Notes: a model not told the origin generated them from the letters alone. Shown: positions 7,118 through 15,337, counted from the stretch's first letter. The stretch is DNA of 28,435 bases from CAYOYH01 sp964408165 (GCA_964408165.1 CAYOYH010000004.1:1-28435), one strand, 5' to 3'. A program made the numbers and translations.

Positions 7118-7852
7118 TCAAGAATAAAGCTGCTGCTTCACCCGTGAAAGTAGTTTCCAAGCCAAATCTTTGCCAGCTTGGTGTTCTTGGTCGCTATATT
7201 TGCCGTCCTCTACGATGCGGCGAAGTGTTTTGGCGGCTTCTTCGAGGTCGTCATTTACAACAAACTGGTAGTAATCTCTATCGGCGGTTGATTGTAGCTC
7301 TAGCTCAGCACTCTCAAGACGACGCTTCACTTCTTCGGTACTCATATTGCCACGTTTGAGCAGTCGCTTCATCCATTCGTCGTACGACGGAGGCAAGAGG
7401 AAAATTGCAAAGAGATCTGGCTTCGTCTTCTTAATATTGTCGATACCTATGTAGTAAACCTCATTGATGGCAATCTTGCCGTGATTGGTCGCCTTTTCCA
7501 GCTCCCGCAGAGAAATACCCGAAACTTGTTGCTGATGAATGATGTCTGCTTCTAAAAATAATCCATTTTTTAAATCTTCTAGCACTTCTTCTTCCGTCCG
7601 AAACCAATATTCAACACCACTTTGCTCCATGACGCCGTTGTTGCTTCGTTTTGGGCGCGTGGTGTCGGAAACGATAAATTCATATTTACCAGTTTTCCCT
7701 AGTTCTTCGATAATCGCGTTTCGCCCAACAGAAGTAGGTGCTGTCAACAAAACCAGTTTGACCCTGCCTAGGAGTTTTTTTCCAGTATCACTAATTTGGT
7801 AGTCACCGAGGACTGCTCGGAATTGGTCGAAATGTTTTAACTCTGGCTGCAT
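7118..7852 (-). CDS. Guanylate kinase-like protein with degenerate P-loop
   Basis: Similar to guanylate kinase, which phosphorylates GMP to GDP in the cytoplasm. Family features are TRPKRS..GVEYWF (the GMP-binding TR.PR region), a lid FLEADIIHQQQVSGIS, the IFLLPPSYDEWMKRLLKRG segment and a C-terminal ELQSTADRDYYQFVVND. The P-loop, however, reads APTSVGRNAI (about 38-47) where GxSGxGKS/T is expected: the Lys is Arg and the following Ser/Thr is Asn. An N-terminal extension of about 30 residues and a C-terminal tail make it 244 aa against the usual 200. It may be a weak kinase, a nucleotide sensor, or the lineage's only Gmk with an altered loop. No ribosome binding site is visible, but an extended -10 box ends 9 bases before the ATG, which points to a leaderless message. 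Confidence 0.82.
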   Translation of the reverse strand: MQPELKHFDQFRAVLGDYQISDTGKKLLGRVKLVLLTAPTSVGRNAIIEELGKTGKYEFIVSDTTRPKRSNNGVMEQSGVEYWFRTEEEVLEDLKNGLFLEADIIHQQQVSGISLRELEKATNHGKIAINEVYYIGIDNIKKTKPDLFAIFLLPPSYDEWMKRLLKRGNMSTEEVKRRLESAELELQSTADRDYYQFVVNDDLEEAAKTLRRIVEDGKYSDQEHQAGKDLAWKLLSRVKQQLYS

Positions 7853-8198
7853 ACTACAAATACTATATCACGCTACAATAATCCCAAAAAACCTTCTAAA
7901 CTCCTGGCGATAGATTGATTGAAGCCGAAAGTGTTGTATTTTTGCAAGGTCTCACCTTGCAAATGGGAGAAATGTTGCATAGTAATGCCTGTAACTCCCT
8001 ATGGCTCATTTATTTTGGTGCTGTTTGCGAAAAGGGAGTGCCACTTGGAAAATAGAGCAAGCACGGGAACATGTAGCTCTGCTAAGGGGCGGGTGTTTGT
8101 GGCCAAATACTCTGGGTGCGAGCTCTGGCTGTTTGATGAGTTCTCTTTCGAGGCGCGGACGGGAAGATGCCGGTTTTGTTCCTCGGGATTGGTACGTG
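7853..8198. other. Non-coding gap between lepA and the gmk-like gene
   Basis: No gene with a plausible start or family pattern is seen; reading frames here look like chance. The notable element is a perfect hairpin at 7941-7963 with 10-bp arms (TTTGCAAGGT and ACCTTGCAAA) and a 3-base loop. It lies between the lepA stop and the gmk promoter. Without a following T-run it is not a classical terminator; it could be an operator or an RNA processing or stability element. Confidence 0.6.
7862..7870 (-). promoter_or_regulatory. Extended -10 box giving a leaderless gmk-like mRNA
   Basis: TGATATAGT on the minus strand is an extended -10 (TGnTATAAT type) and ends 9 bases before the gmk-like ATG. Transcription would begin at or next to the start codon, which explains the lack of a Shine-Dalgarno site. 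No clear -35 is present. Confidence 0.55.
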
Positions 8199-9980
8199 CT
8201 AGTCGCGCTTGAGCATTACCGTAAACGCCTCGGCTGGGATTTCTACTTTGCCAAATTTTTTCATGCGAGCCTTGCCTCGTTTTTGTTTGGCCCAAAGTTT
8301 CTTCTTCCTAGATACATCGCCACCATATAGGTGGCCGGTAACATTTTTCTTGAGTGGCGATATATTTTCTCGGGCGATAATCTTGCTGCCAATAGCCGCC
8401 TGAAGTGACACCTCAAAAAGCTGCCTAGGGATGACCTCTTGTAGTTTCTTGACTGTTTCGCGCCCCAGACTGTCGGCTTCCGAGCGATGAACCATAACAC
8501 TGAGGCTATCAACTACCTCGCTGGTTACCAGAAAATCTAGGCGAACCAAGTTCTCCTGACGGTAATCCCCCAGCTCGTAGTTAAACGAACCATAGCCCGA
8601 GGTAATGCTTTTTAGTCGGTCATAAAACCCCGTCAGTAGATTAGCCATCGGCGCCTCAAAACTAATTAGTGCTAGCTGGTCGTCTAGATAATCGATATTT
8701 TTTTGCAAACCACGAGCGCCGATTATCAGTTGAATGACAGCGCCGACATATTGTTTGGGACAAACAATTTCACCCTTTATCCAAGGTTCTTTTATTTCGC
8801 TGATTTTAACTGGATCAGGCAAATCTGCAGCGCTTCGGATGGTCACTTCTTCGCCACTGAGCATGACTATTTGGTAGTCGGTGGAAGGATTGGTTACCAC
8901 TAAATCCAAATCGTATTCGCGCTCTAGTCTGGCGCGGACTATGTCCATGTGGAGCAAGCCCAAGAAGCCAACCCTAAAACCAAACCCTAAAATTTGCGAG
9001 TTTTCAGCGCTGTAGCTGAGAGCCGAATCGTTCAACTCTAGTTTCTCCAAAGCGTCTTTGAGCTGGGGGTATTGTTCGTTTGAAGCAGGAAAGACGCCGG
9101 CATAAACAAATGGCTTCACTTCGCGGTAGCCTGGAAGTGCTTTGTTTGCTGGCTGTTTACTAAGCGTAATGGTGTCGCCCACCTTGGCCTCGTGGACACT
9201 CCGTAAATTAGTAACCACGTAGCCTATAGTGCCAGTTGTTAGGGTTTTTGCTTTAGCAAATTCTGGTGTTAGTGAGCCAACCTCCAGTGCCACTCCTTCT
9301 GTTTCGGTAGCCAAAAGTTTAATCTCTTCGCTACTGGATATTGCTCCATCTACTAGGCGCACATAAAGAATCACTCCCCGATATTCATCGTAAAGAGAGT
9401 CAAAGATGAGCGCCCTGGTGGCATCTTTCGTAAAGCCGCTTGGCGCCGGTATAGTTTCAACAATAGCGTCCAGAACTTTGTCCACGCCTTGCCCTGTTTT
9501 GGCTGAAATCTGGAGTATGTCTTCTTTCTTACAGCCCAGCAAAGAGACGACCTCGCTGGAAACTTTGTCTACATCGGCAGCGGCTAAATCGATTTTGTTT
9601 ATTATGGGAATTATTTCCAAGCCAGCCTCCAGTGCTAGGTAAACATTAGCCAGTGTCTGAGCTTGGATTCCCTGCGCGGCATCGACAATTAAGAGCGCTC
9701 CTTCGACAGCCTGAAGGCTTCTGGATACTTCGTATGAAAAATCTACATGACCTGGCGTGTCGATGAGATTGAGCATGAAATCTTTATACTTCATACGAAC
9801 CGGCTGGAGCTTGATAGTTATGCCTTTTTCCCGCTCCAAATCCATACGATCTAAAAGCTGCTCCCTCATATCCCGCTTTTCAACAGTGTTTGTGAGCTCC
9901 AGTAGCCTGTCAGCCAAAGTGCTTTTGCCGTGGTCAATATGGGCAATAATGCAGAAATTTCTTATGCGATTTTGAATCAT
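8199..9980 (-). CDS. lepA: Elongation factor 4 (LepA)
   Basis: Ribosome-associated translational GTPase linked to back-translocation and initiation. G1 AHIDHGKST (13-21), G2 REKGITIK, G3 DTPGHVDF, G4 NKID and G5 SAKTG are all intact. The LepA-specific C-terminal domain ends with HLYGGDVSRKKKLWAKQKRGKARMKKFGKVEIP, the diagnostic tail that enters the peptidyl-transferase centre. Length of 593 aa is close to the usual 600. The ATG follows the murJ stop by 11 bases, with a weak AGGTGG site, so murJ and lepA probably share a message. Confidence 0.98.
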   Translation of the reverse strand: MIQNRIRNFCIIAHIDHGKSTLADRLLELTNTVEKRDMREQLLDRMDLEREKGITIKLQPVRMKYKDFMLNLIDTPGHVDFSYEVSRSLQAVEGALLIVDAAQGIQAQTLANVYLALEAGLEIIPIINKIDLAAADVDKVSSEVVSLLGCKKEDILQISAKTGQGVDKVLDAIVETIPAPSGFTKDATRALIFDSLYDEYRGVILYVRLVDGAISSSEEIKLLATETEGVALEVGSLTPEFAKAKTLTTGTIGYVVTNLRSVHEAKVGDTITLSKQPANKALPGYREVKPFVYAGVFPASNEQYPQLKDALEKLELNDSALSYSAENSQILGFGFRVGFLGLLHMDIVRARLEREYDLDLVVTNPSTDYQIVMLSGEEVTIRSAADLPDPVKISEIKEPWIKGEIVCPKQYVGAVIQLIIGARGLQKNIDYLDDQLALISFEAPMANLLTGFYDRLKSITSGYGSFNYELGDYRQENLVRLDFLVTSEVVDSLSVMVHRSEADSLGRETVKKLQEVIPRQLFEVSLQAAIGSKIIARENISPLKKNVTGHLYGGDVSRKKKLWAKQKRGKARMKKFGKVEIPAEAFTVMLKRD

Positions 9981-9991
9981 AGCTTTGCCAC

Positions 9992-11578
9992 CTAGAGAGC
10001 TACCGGTTTGAATAGTATATTTTTGATTCTATTCACCACTGGCACGGATTCTTTGACTTTGAAAATATAGCTAAATAGCAAGTACGTTAGCAGGCTGACG
10101 GCTACTATCAGAGCGAACTTCGGAGCAAGCACAAAGAAGCCGACATCGGTTACACGAAGCGGCAGCAAGAACGTAATCAGGGTGTAGGTAGCCAAAGCGC
10201 TAAGCCCAGCCGCAGAAACCATTCGGGATATACTCCTTGCAAAGCCCCAGGTAAACATACCACCACCCAGTCTTCTCGAAAGAACTACGCTCAGCATCAG
10301 CACCTCAAGCACTGCAGCTATAGAATAGGCGATAGCGATGCCTTCCACGCCGAAACCACCATGGCTGGTCAGCCAGAGCGCCAAAAATATATTCACGGAA
10401 ATAGCCACCACGGAAATATACAGAGGTGTTTTAGTATCTTGCTGAGCGTAAAAACCACGAACCATTATGTGGAAAACAGATCGGAAAAGAACCGCCAAGG
10501 CCAAAAAGCCAAGTATTGACGAAATCGTCGGGTTGCCAGTCGCCACCAGTAAACGCACTAAATAGCCTCGAGCCAAAAAGGCAATGACCGCCACGGGCAG
10601 AGCCAGCCAAATAATCACTCGGAGTATGCTCATGAGTTCTTTTTTGAACAAATCTGGCCGGCCCTGACTCAAGCGTTCGCTCATTTTCGGAAATGCTGCG
10701 GTGGAAATAGCGATGCCGATTAGCCCAATCGGAACCAGGTGAAGCGTAAACGCCGCGCTATATGCAGTTATCGCTCCAACTTGGAGCCTAGAGGCGATAT
10801 TGATACCCACCAAGCTACTGAAGTAATCCAACCCTTGGTCAGCAGATCGTGCCGGCAAAAGGGTTAGAACTTTTTTGAAACCTCTGTTTCGCCAAAATAT
10901 TCGTGGTGAATATTTGAACCCAGTGTCCTTCATGCCCAGTATCGCTACTAGCAGCTGCGCCACGGATCCAACAAGCACGCCATAAGCCACGCCCTCAATT
11001 CCGAAACGAGGTGCCAAAGCCAGAATTCCGAAAATAATTCCCAAATTATAAACAGACGGAGCCATAGCAAAGAAAAAGAACCTACCGGTAGCTTGTTGGA
11101 CGCTCGTCAGTACGCTGGAAATGGAAAACAGAAACGGGTTCAATGCTATGATGCGCATCATGGCCACCGCCTGAGCTGTAGCCTCGTCACTCAGCCCCGG
11201 CGCTACAAAATATTCCAGAAGCGGTTGAGCAAAAATAATCAACAGCAGACTGGTTACACCAGTAATGATAGCCATGAAATTCAGCAAACTGGACGACAAC
11301 TCCCAGGCGGATTTCTTGTTGTGCTTGAGCACCCTCTCTGTGAAAACCGGAATGAAAGTTACACTCAGCGCCCCCGAAACCAACAGGAAGAACATGAAAT
11401 CCGGCACGGCAAAGGCAGCTTTGTAGGCGTCAACCTCAGCTCCGATACCAAAATTAGCCAACAGCAGTCTCTCACGGAACAAACCTAGGAGACTTGCAAG
11501 CAACGCTGAACCAGCCAGAAGAGCGGCCGCCCATCCGACGGAAAATTTGTAATTGGCTTTGTTCAAAATTCTTCGCAT
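9992..11578 (-). CDS. murJ: Lipid II flippase MurJ
   Basis: Moves lipid-linked peptidoglycan precursor across the cytoplasmic membrane. This is a MOP-superfamily protein of 528 aa with about 14 hydrophobic segments. Family marks are LLGLFRERLLLANFGIGAEVDAYKAAFAVPDFMF near the start, SGALSVTFIPVF, TSVQQATGRFF, the TM7-8 region HLVPIGLIGIAISTAAFPKMSE, and RGFYAQQDTKTPL. It fits with the ligase-like gene at 171-1163 as evidence that this cell builds peptidoglycan. No Shine-Dalgarno is visible before the ATG. A TATACT box about 45 bases upstream may be its promoter. It probably heads a murJ-lepA unit. Confidence 0.96.
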   Translation of the reverse strand: MRRILNKANYKFSVGWAAALLAGSALLASLLGLFRERLLLANFGIGAEVDAYKAAFAVPDFMFFLLVSGALSVTFIPVFTERVLKHNKKSAWELSSSLLNFMAIITGVTSLLLIIFAQPLLEYFVAPGLSDEATAQAVAMMRIIALNPFLFSISSVLTSVQQATGRFFFFAMAPSVYNLGIIFGILALAPRFGIEGVAYGVLVGSVAQLLVAILGMKDTGFKYSPRIFWRNRGFKKVLTLLPARSADQGLDYFSSLVGINIASRLQVGAITAYSAAFTLHLVPIGLIGIAISTAAFPKMSERLSQGRPDLFKKELMSILRVIIWLALPVAVIAFLARGYLVRLLVATGNPTISSILGFLALAVLFRSVFHIMVRGFYAQQDTKTPLYISVVAISVNIFLALWLTSHGGFGVEGIAIAYSIAAVLEVLMLSVVLSRRLGGGMFTWGFARSISRMVSAAGLSALATYTLITFLLPLRVTDVGFFVLAPKFALIVAVSLLTYLLFSYIFKVKESVPVVNRIKNILFKPVAL

Positions 11579-11621
11579 ATTTAGGAGGCTTGACTTTTCT
11601 TAAACTGCACTGTCTGCCACT

Positions 11622-11651
11622 AGTATAGCTACTACAGATGAGATTTCATAA
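11622..11651 (-). promoter_or_regulatory. Candidate murJ promoter
   Basis: Minus-strand TATACT (-10, 11622-11627) with TTATGA (-35, 11646-11651) at an 18-base spacing, between ftsH and murJ. The -10 is good and the -35 is poor. Confidence 0.38.
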
Positions 11652-11677
11652 TTTTTGAACTACGGTAGCCTGTAGAC

Positions 11678-13537
11678 TTAGTAAAGAGTGGCACTCTTGG
11701 GCATTTTAGTGCCTTTGAGAATCTTTATAACTGCCGCAGCTTCAATAGTCTCTTCTTTCAGTAGTGCTTTTGCTAGTTTTTCAAGAAAGAGTAGGTTGTT
11801 TTTCAAAACTTCTTCGGCGCGCTCTCCGGCTTCGTTCATCAGAGTCTCGACTTCTTTGTCGATTATTTTGGCAGTTTCTTCAGAATACGGTCTTTGGTGA
11901 ACCATGCGGTCGATCATCATTCCGCCACTGTCTTCATGGAAGACTTGATTACGGAGTTTATCGCCCATGCCTTGCTCTATAATCATCTCCCTGGCAAGCT
12001 CGGTGGCTTTTTGCAGGTCGTTACCGGCGCCAGTTGTAACATGATCTTTGCCATAAATAATCTTCTCAGCAACTCTGCCACCCATCATTCTAGCCAAAAT
12101 ATCTTTGTACTCAACCACCGAGTGATAGCTTTTGTCTTCAGAAGGTATGAACCAAGTAACACCGCCAGTTCCACCGCGCGGAATGATAGTTACTTTATGC
12201 ACCAGATCGCTATCAGGCAGCACATGTCCAACAACGGCATGTCCGGCTTCGTGGTGAGCAGTCAGCTCTCTCTCTTTTTGGTTCATAATCTTGCTTTTTC
12301 GTTCCGGGCCAATGGCAATTTTTTCGAAAGCTTCGGTAACTTCCCTGTTGCCGATTGTCTTTTTGCTGTGTCTAGCAGCAAATATCGCTGATTCGTTAGC
12401 GATGTTCGCTAGATCAGCCCCACTGGTGCCGGCAGTTTTTGCTGCCAGAGAATCTAGGTCGACATTGCTCTCGGTAGGTTTGTCCTTGAAATGAACTTTC
12501 AATATGGCCTCGCGTTCCTTGCGGTCGGGCAAAGTAATATTCACTCTACGGTCAAAACGGCCAGGTCTTAGCAATGCTGGATCGAGCACATCGGCGCGGT
12601 TAGTGGCTGCTAGAACTATTACATTAGCTCCTTGTTCGAAGCCGTCCATCTCTACCAGTATTTGATTAAGTGTTTGCTCACGCTCATCATGACCGCCACC
12701 CATTCCGCTACCGCGTTTACGCCCCACGGCATCTATTTCATCAATGAAGATAATGCATGGTGCGTTTTTCTTAGCTTTTGAGAATAGATCTCTGACTCTA
12801 GAAGCACCGACACCCACAAACATTTCTACAAATTCTGAACCTGAGATTGAGAAAAACGGCACACCGGCTTCGCCAGCCACGGCTCGCGCCAGCATGGTTT
12901 TACCTGTTCCAGGCAAACCAACCAATAGCACTCCTTTAGGTATTTTGGCTCCGACATCTTTAAACTTTTTAGGATGTTTTAGGAAATCAACAACTTCCTC
13001 TAGGTCTTGTTTGGCGTTTTCAGTGCCAGCGATATCGGAAAATTTAACATTTTTCTTATTTTCCGGTCCAAATAGCTTGGCTTTGCTTTTGCCAAATCCC
13101 ATGGCCTGATTCCCCTGACCTTGGGCTTGCTTCATCATATACAAAAAGAAGGCGATGATTATTGCCACCGGCAAAAAAGCTAGCAGTATATTGAATAAGC
13201 CTAGTCCGCCCTCCTCCACCTCCGTAACACTCAGTTCAAACCGAGCGACATCAAAACCTTGCTCGCTAAGACTGGAGCCTGGCTCTTTGACCGATTTTTT
13301 CGTAGGTTCCTCTTTGCCGACATAGGTAATCGTCAGATTGTCGCCCTCGAGTTCTATTAACTCAATTTCACCTTTATTGGCGCTAGTTCGTGCTTCAGAA
13401 AGCGGTACAGATTCTAGCTCTGGGACAGGAGCGCTAACTAATCCATGGATTATTAATCCAAAAATCAAAAGTAGTGCCACGAACCCGACGTTTCGCATGT
13501 TGCTGTTAGGTTTTTTCATATTGACTGTTTTAGCCAC
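11678..13537 (-). CDS. ftsH: ATP-dependent zinc metalloprotease FtsH
   Basis: Membrane-anchored AAA+ protease that degrades misassembled membrane proteins and short-lived regulators. TM segments lie at about 17-35 and 112-134 with an extracytoplasmic domain between them. Walker A is GLPGTGKT (207-214), the pore loop FVEMFVGVG follows, Walker B is IIFIDEID (262-269), the second region of homology is ATNRADVLDPALLRPGRFD, and the zinc site is HEAGH (429-433). The usual GFSGADL motif reads GTSGADL. Length of 619 aa is normal. The GTG start at 13535-13537 is preceded by a GAGGG about 11 bases away; an ATG six codons in has no ribosome binding site. A promoter with an extended -10 overlaps the tilS stop upstream. 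Confidence 0.97.
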   Translation of the reverse strand: MAKTVNMKKPNSNMRNVGFVALLLIFGLIIHGLVSAPVPELESVPLSEARTSANKGEIELIELEGDNLTITYVGKEEPTKKSVKEPGSSLSEQGFDVARFELSVTEVEEGGLGLFNILLAFLPVAIIIAFFLYMMKQAQGQGNQAMGFGKSKAKLFGPENKKNVKFSDIAGTENAKQDLEEVVDFLKHPKKFKDVGAKIPKGVLLVGLPGTGKTMLARAVAGEAGVPFFSISGSEFVEMFVGVGASRVRDLFSKAKKNAPCIIFIDEIDAVGRKRGSGMGGGHDEREQTLNQILVEMDGFEQGANVIVLAATNRADVLDPALLRPGRFDRRVNITLPDRKEREAILKVHFKDKPTESNVDLDSLAAKTAGTSGADLANIANESAIFAARHSKKTIGNREVTEAFEKIAIGPERKSKIMNQKERELTAHHEAGHAVVGHVLPDSDLVHKVTIIPRGGTGGVTWFIPSEDKSYHSVVEYKDILARMMGGRVAEKIIYGKDHVTTGAGNDLQKATELAREMIIEQGMGDKLRNQVFHEDSGGMMIDRMVHQRPYSEETAKIIDKEVETLMNEAGERAEEVLKNNLLFLEKLAKALLKEETIEAAAVIKILKGTKMPKSATLY

Positions 13538-13650
13538 GACTGTTGCCCTCGTTTAATTACTTAAAAATACACTCAAAGCGCTTGTTTTTGCGCCTCTTAT
13601 CTTCATCGAAAAAGTTTGGTTTTGGCGGTATTTTTTATTATCAGTCATAG

Positions 13651-13659
13651 ATTATACCA
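13651..13659 (-). promoter_or_regulatory. Extended -10 promoter for ftsH
   Basis: TGGTATAAT on the minus strand is a perfect extended -10 and overlaps the tilS stop codon. It gives a leader of about 105-110 bases before ftsH. The leader contains a 31-codon frame beginning at an ATG 2 bases after the box, which is probably too close to be translated. Confidence 0.55.
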
Positions 13660-14620
13660 GTTCCAAGAATATTTTGGCTGATTGCGCTCTAACATGAATG
13701 TCTCTACTGAGCTCCATAGTTTTACCAGATTTTGCCGTCTTAGAAAAGACCAACAACAACTCAACGCTTTTTCTATCGAGTGATACGTCTTTTTTAAGTC
13801 TCCTGGCGCACTCATAAAGAACCTCTTTCCCGACTTCGTTTGGCAGCATAATCAACCACTGGCGGGGAATTTTTATTAAACTCTCATCTACCGCCACTTT
13901 TCCTTCGATTACTGCGCTTAGTTCTTTTTCGATTTCTTTGTTGATGTTGCCGAGTCTGGAATTTGACGCCAGAAATCTTGCTGCTGATTCAGGATCTTGT
14001 TGTTCCATTTTTGGAATTAAGACACCGCGAATATAGTTCCTCAGATACTTCATGTCTGCGTTTGTTGAGTCTTCATACCATTCAATGTCATTGGCTTTGG
14101 CATATTCTATTATTTGCGCTTTCGTGGTGCCCAGTAACGGGCGTTTAATCTCGGACGTCTCTTTTAAAACACCTCGTCTGCCGGTGCCTCTGAGCATGTT
14201 AATGAACAATGTTTCTAGCGCATCGTCTTGGTGGTGGGCGGTTATGATAGCTTGGGCTCTGCTGTCTTTTGCAGTTTTTCTTAAAAATTTGTACCTAGCG
14301 TCGCGAGCTTGCGCTTCACTAGTGTCTGCACCCAGTTTTCCCTCGGCATAAACAAACTGCCATCCTAGTTTCTTGGCAGTTTTTTCTACTAACTTTCGGT
14401 CTCGGGCTGAATCTTTGCGAATACCGTGGTCGTAGTGAGCCACGACGAATTGGAAGTTGGGAGTTGGGAGGTGGGGGGTGGGAGTTGGGAGTTGGGAACT
14501 AGAATCTGGAATCTGGAATCTGAAATCTAGATTGGTAGATAGCAGGTGCAAGAGAACCATCGAATCGACACCGCCCGAAACAGCTAGCACATATTTGCCT
14601 AGTTTTAACTTCGCATTCAT
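13652..14620 (-). CDS. tilS: tRNA(Ile)-lysidine synthase TilS
   Basis: Converts the wobble cytidine of a CAU-anticodon tRNA-Ile to lysidine, so that it reads AUA. This is an N-type ATP pyrophosphatase with the PP-loop SGGVDS (about residues 15-20) and the family features AHYDHGIRKDS, ITAHHQDDALETLFINMLRGTG and DSTNADMKYLRNYIR. A short C-terminal domain follows; at 322 aa it is a compact TilS. Between the PP-loop helix and the AHYDHG strand lies an insertion of about 25 residues, Pro/Thr/Ser-rich, encoded by heptanucleotide tandem repeats. I start it at the ATG 14618-14620 rather than a TTG two codons earlier, because a TATAAT box ends 8 bases before this ATG and no Shine-Dalgarno is present. 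A tRNA with a CAT anticodon lies immediately upstream. Confidence 0.95.
   Translation of the reverse strand: MNAKLKLGKYVLAVSGGVDSMVLLHLLSTNLDFRFQIPDSSSQLPTPTPHLPTPNFQFVVAHYDHGIRKDSARDRKLVEKTAKKLGWQFVYAEGKLGADTSEAQARDARYKFLRKTAKDSRAQAIITAHHQDDALETLFINMLRGTGRRGVLKETSEIKRPLLGTTKAQIIEYAKANDIEWYEDSTNADMKYLRNYIRGVLIPKMEQQDPESAARFLASNSRLGNINKEIEKELSAVIEGKVAVDESLIKIPRQWLIMLPNEVGKEVLYECARRLKKDVSLDRKSVELLLVFSKTAKSGKTMELSRDIHVRAQSAKIFLELV
14455..14531. repeat. Eleven in-phase heptanucleotide repeats inside tilS
   Basis: Six copies of an AGTTGGG-type unit (14455-14496) run without a break into five copies of an ATCTGGA-type unit (14497-14531), all in perfect 7-base phase. The first block holds six G-runs of three or more on the plus strand, spaced by 1-4 bases, a strong G-quadruplex pattern on the tilS template strand. 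As 7 is not a multiple of 3, adding or losing one unit would shift the tilS frame. Confidence 0.9.
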
Positions 14621-14628
14621 AGACAATG

Positions 14629-14656
14629 ATTATATCTGGTATTGCTCTCATCTCAA
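14629..14656 (-). promoter_or_regulatory. tilS promoter, leaderless
   Basis: Minus-strand TTGAGA (-35, 14651-14656), 16-base spacer, TATAAT (-10, 14629-14634). The -10 ends 8 bases before the tilS ATG, so the message should start at or next to the start codon. The -35 sits just beyond the stem of the upstream tRNA terminator. Confidence 0.72.
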
Positions 14657-14657
14657 T

Positions 14658-14687
14658 AAAAGAAGACCACGAAAGTGGTCGTCTTTT
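14658..14687 (-). terminator. Intrinsic terminator of the tRNA gene
   Basis: A 13-bp stem (one mismatch) with a four-base loop: minus-strand arms AAAAGACGACCAC and GTGGTCTTCTTTT. The 3' arm ends in a T-run and continues ATT. It begins right at the CCA end of the tRNA. The A-run on the other side could let it act for plus-strand transcripts too. Confidence 0.82.
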
Positions 14688-14763
14688 GGTAGCAGCGGCG
14701 GGGATCGAACCTGCGACCTCAGGCTTATGAGTCCTGCGCTCTAACCAACTGAGCTACGCTGCC
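14687..14763 (-). tRNA. tRNA with CAT anticodon (Met elongator, or Ile2)
   Basis: A 77-base cloverleaf including an encoded CCA (14687-14689 on the plus strand as TGG). Acceptor arms GGCAGCG and CGCTGCT pair with a G-U at the first position; the D-arm is GCTC...GAGC; the anticodon loop is CTCATAA; the T-loop is TTCGATC. It resembles bacterial elongator tRNA-Met. The alternative is the tRNA-Ile substrate of TilS, whose gene is the next one downstream. I see two imperfect pairs: A-G at the base of the anticodon loop (31-39) and A-C inside the T-stem (51-63). Confidence 0.93.
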
Positions 14764-14784
14764 CTCTATCTATCGGCGTTAGAA

Positions 14785-14814
14785 AATATAACAGATTACG
14801 CCTGCCTTGCGCAA
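14785..14814 (-). promoter_or_regulatory. tRNA promoter
   Basis: Minus-strand TTGCGC (-35, 14809-14814), 18-base spacer, TATATT (-10, 14785-14790), about 21 bases before the mature tRNA 5' end. A short 5' leader would be removed by RNase P. Confidence 0.55.
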
Positions 14815-14882
14815 CAGTAGTCCTAATCAATTCTTCTGCGCTAGAAGGTTAGACAATTCTGTTCGTATTAAGATTTAAGCCC

Positions 14883-15314
14883 ATGATAAACAAATGGCAC
14901 GATTGGCTAGGAATGCCAAAATTCGACAAAGCTTGGCATGAAGCCGATATCGCCGACGAACTCCAAGAGTACAAAGAGGAAGCAAGGCTTCTGAAAAGAT
15001 GGAGTGAGGTTAGTGACATTGCCTATACCTACACCAGAGCTAATTGGAGCGGACACCACTTAGCGCTTCCCATAGCGCGGAGCCATTACCTGCTTGGGCT
15101 ACTTTATATGTTTCCTAAATATTCGGGGAGATTTTTGTTTTTCCGCCGAGCTGGGCGCAAAGCTGGTGCCAGCAAGGATATTCGCTGTGTGCGTAATCCG
15201 AAAAAACTGCATAAACTAAACAGCCTAGTTGAGGAGCAGCAGATGGATGTCGATTTAAGGTTGTTGAAACAAATTTGTCGCAAACAAATGAAGTATTGGC
15301 TGCTACTCCCCTAG
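14883..15314 (+). CDS. Unrecognised 143-aa protein
   Basis: The composition looks like a true protein, but I cannot assign a family. It is rich in Trp, Tyr, Lys and Arg, with an acidic helical N-terminal third (DKAWHEADIADELQEYKEEARLLKRWSEV). The middle YTYTRANWSGHHLALPIARSHYLLGLLYMFPKYSGRFLFFRRAG is aromatic and basic, and the C-terminus is Lys/Arg-rich. There is no clear signal peptide; one hydrophobic stretch near 67-78 is short and flanked by aromatic residues. No Shine-Dalgarno precedes the ATG; a TATTAA about 11 bases upstream could place it among the near-leaderless genes. It diverges from the tRNA gene and converges on the 37-aa gene. A nucleic-acid or membrane-surface role would suit the charge, but that is a guess. 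Confidence 0.75.
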   Translation: MINKWHDWLGMPKFDKAWHEADIADELQEYKEEARLLKRWSEVSDIAYTYTRANWSGHHLALPIARSHYLLGLLYMFPKYSGRFLFFRRAGRKAGASKDIRCVRNPKKLHKLNSLVEEQQMDVDLRLLKQICRKQMKYWLLLP

Positions 15315-15337
15315 CTACTGGGTTTTGTTTATTCATT

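Noticed and set aside
7999..8295. 98-codon minus-strand frame overlapping the lepA end
   Set aside because: Overlaps a conserved LepA tail in another frame, has no ribosome binding site, and shows no family pattern.
11684..11698. AAGAGTG-G-CACTCTT, resembling a CIRCE element at the end of ftsH
   Set aside because: It lies inside the last codons of FtsH, lacks the 9-base spacer, and is not at a promoter.
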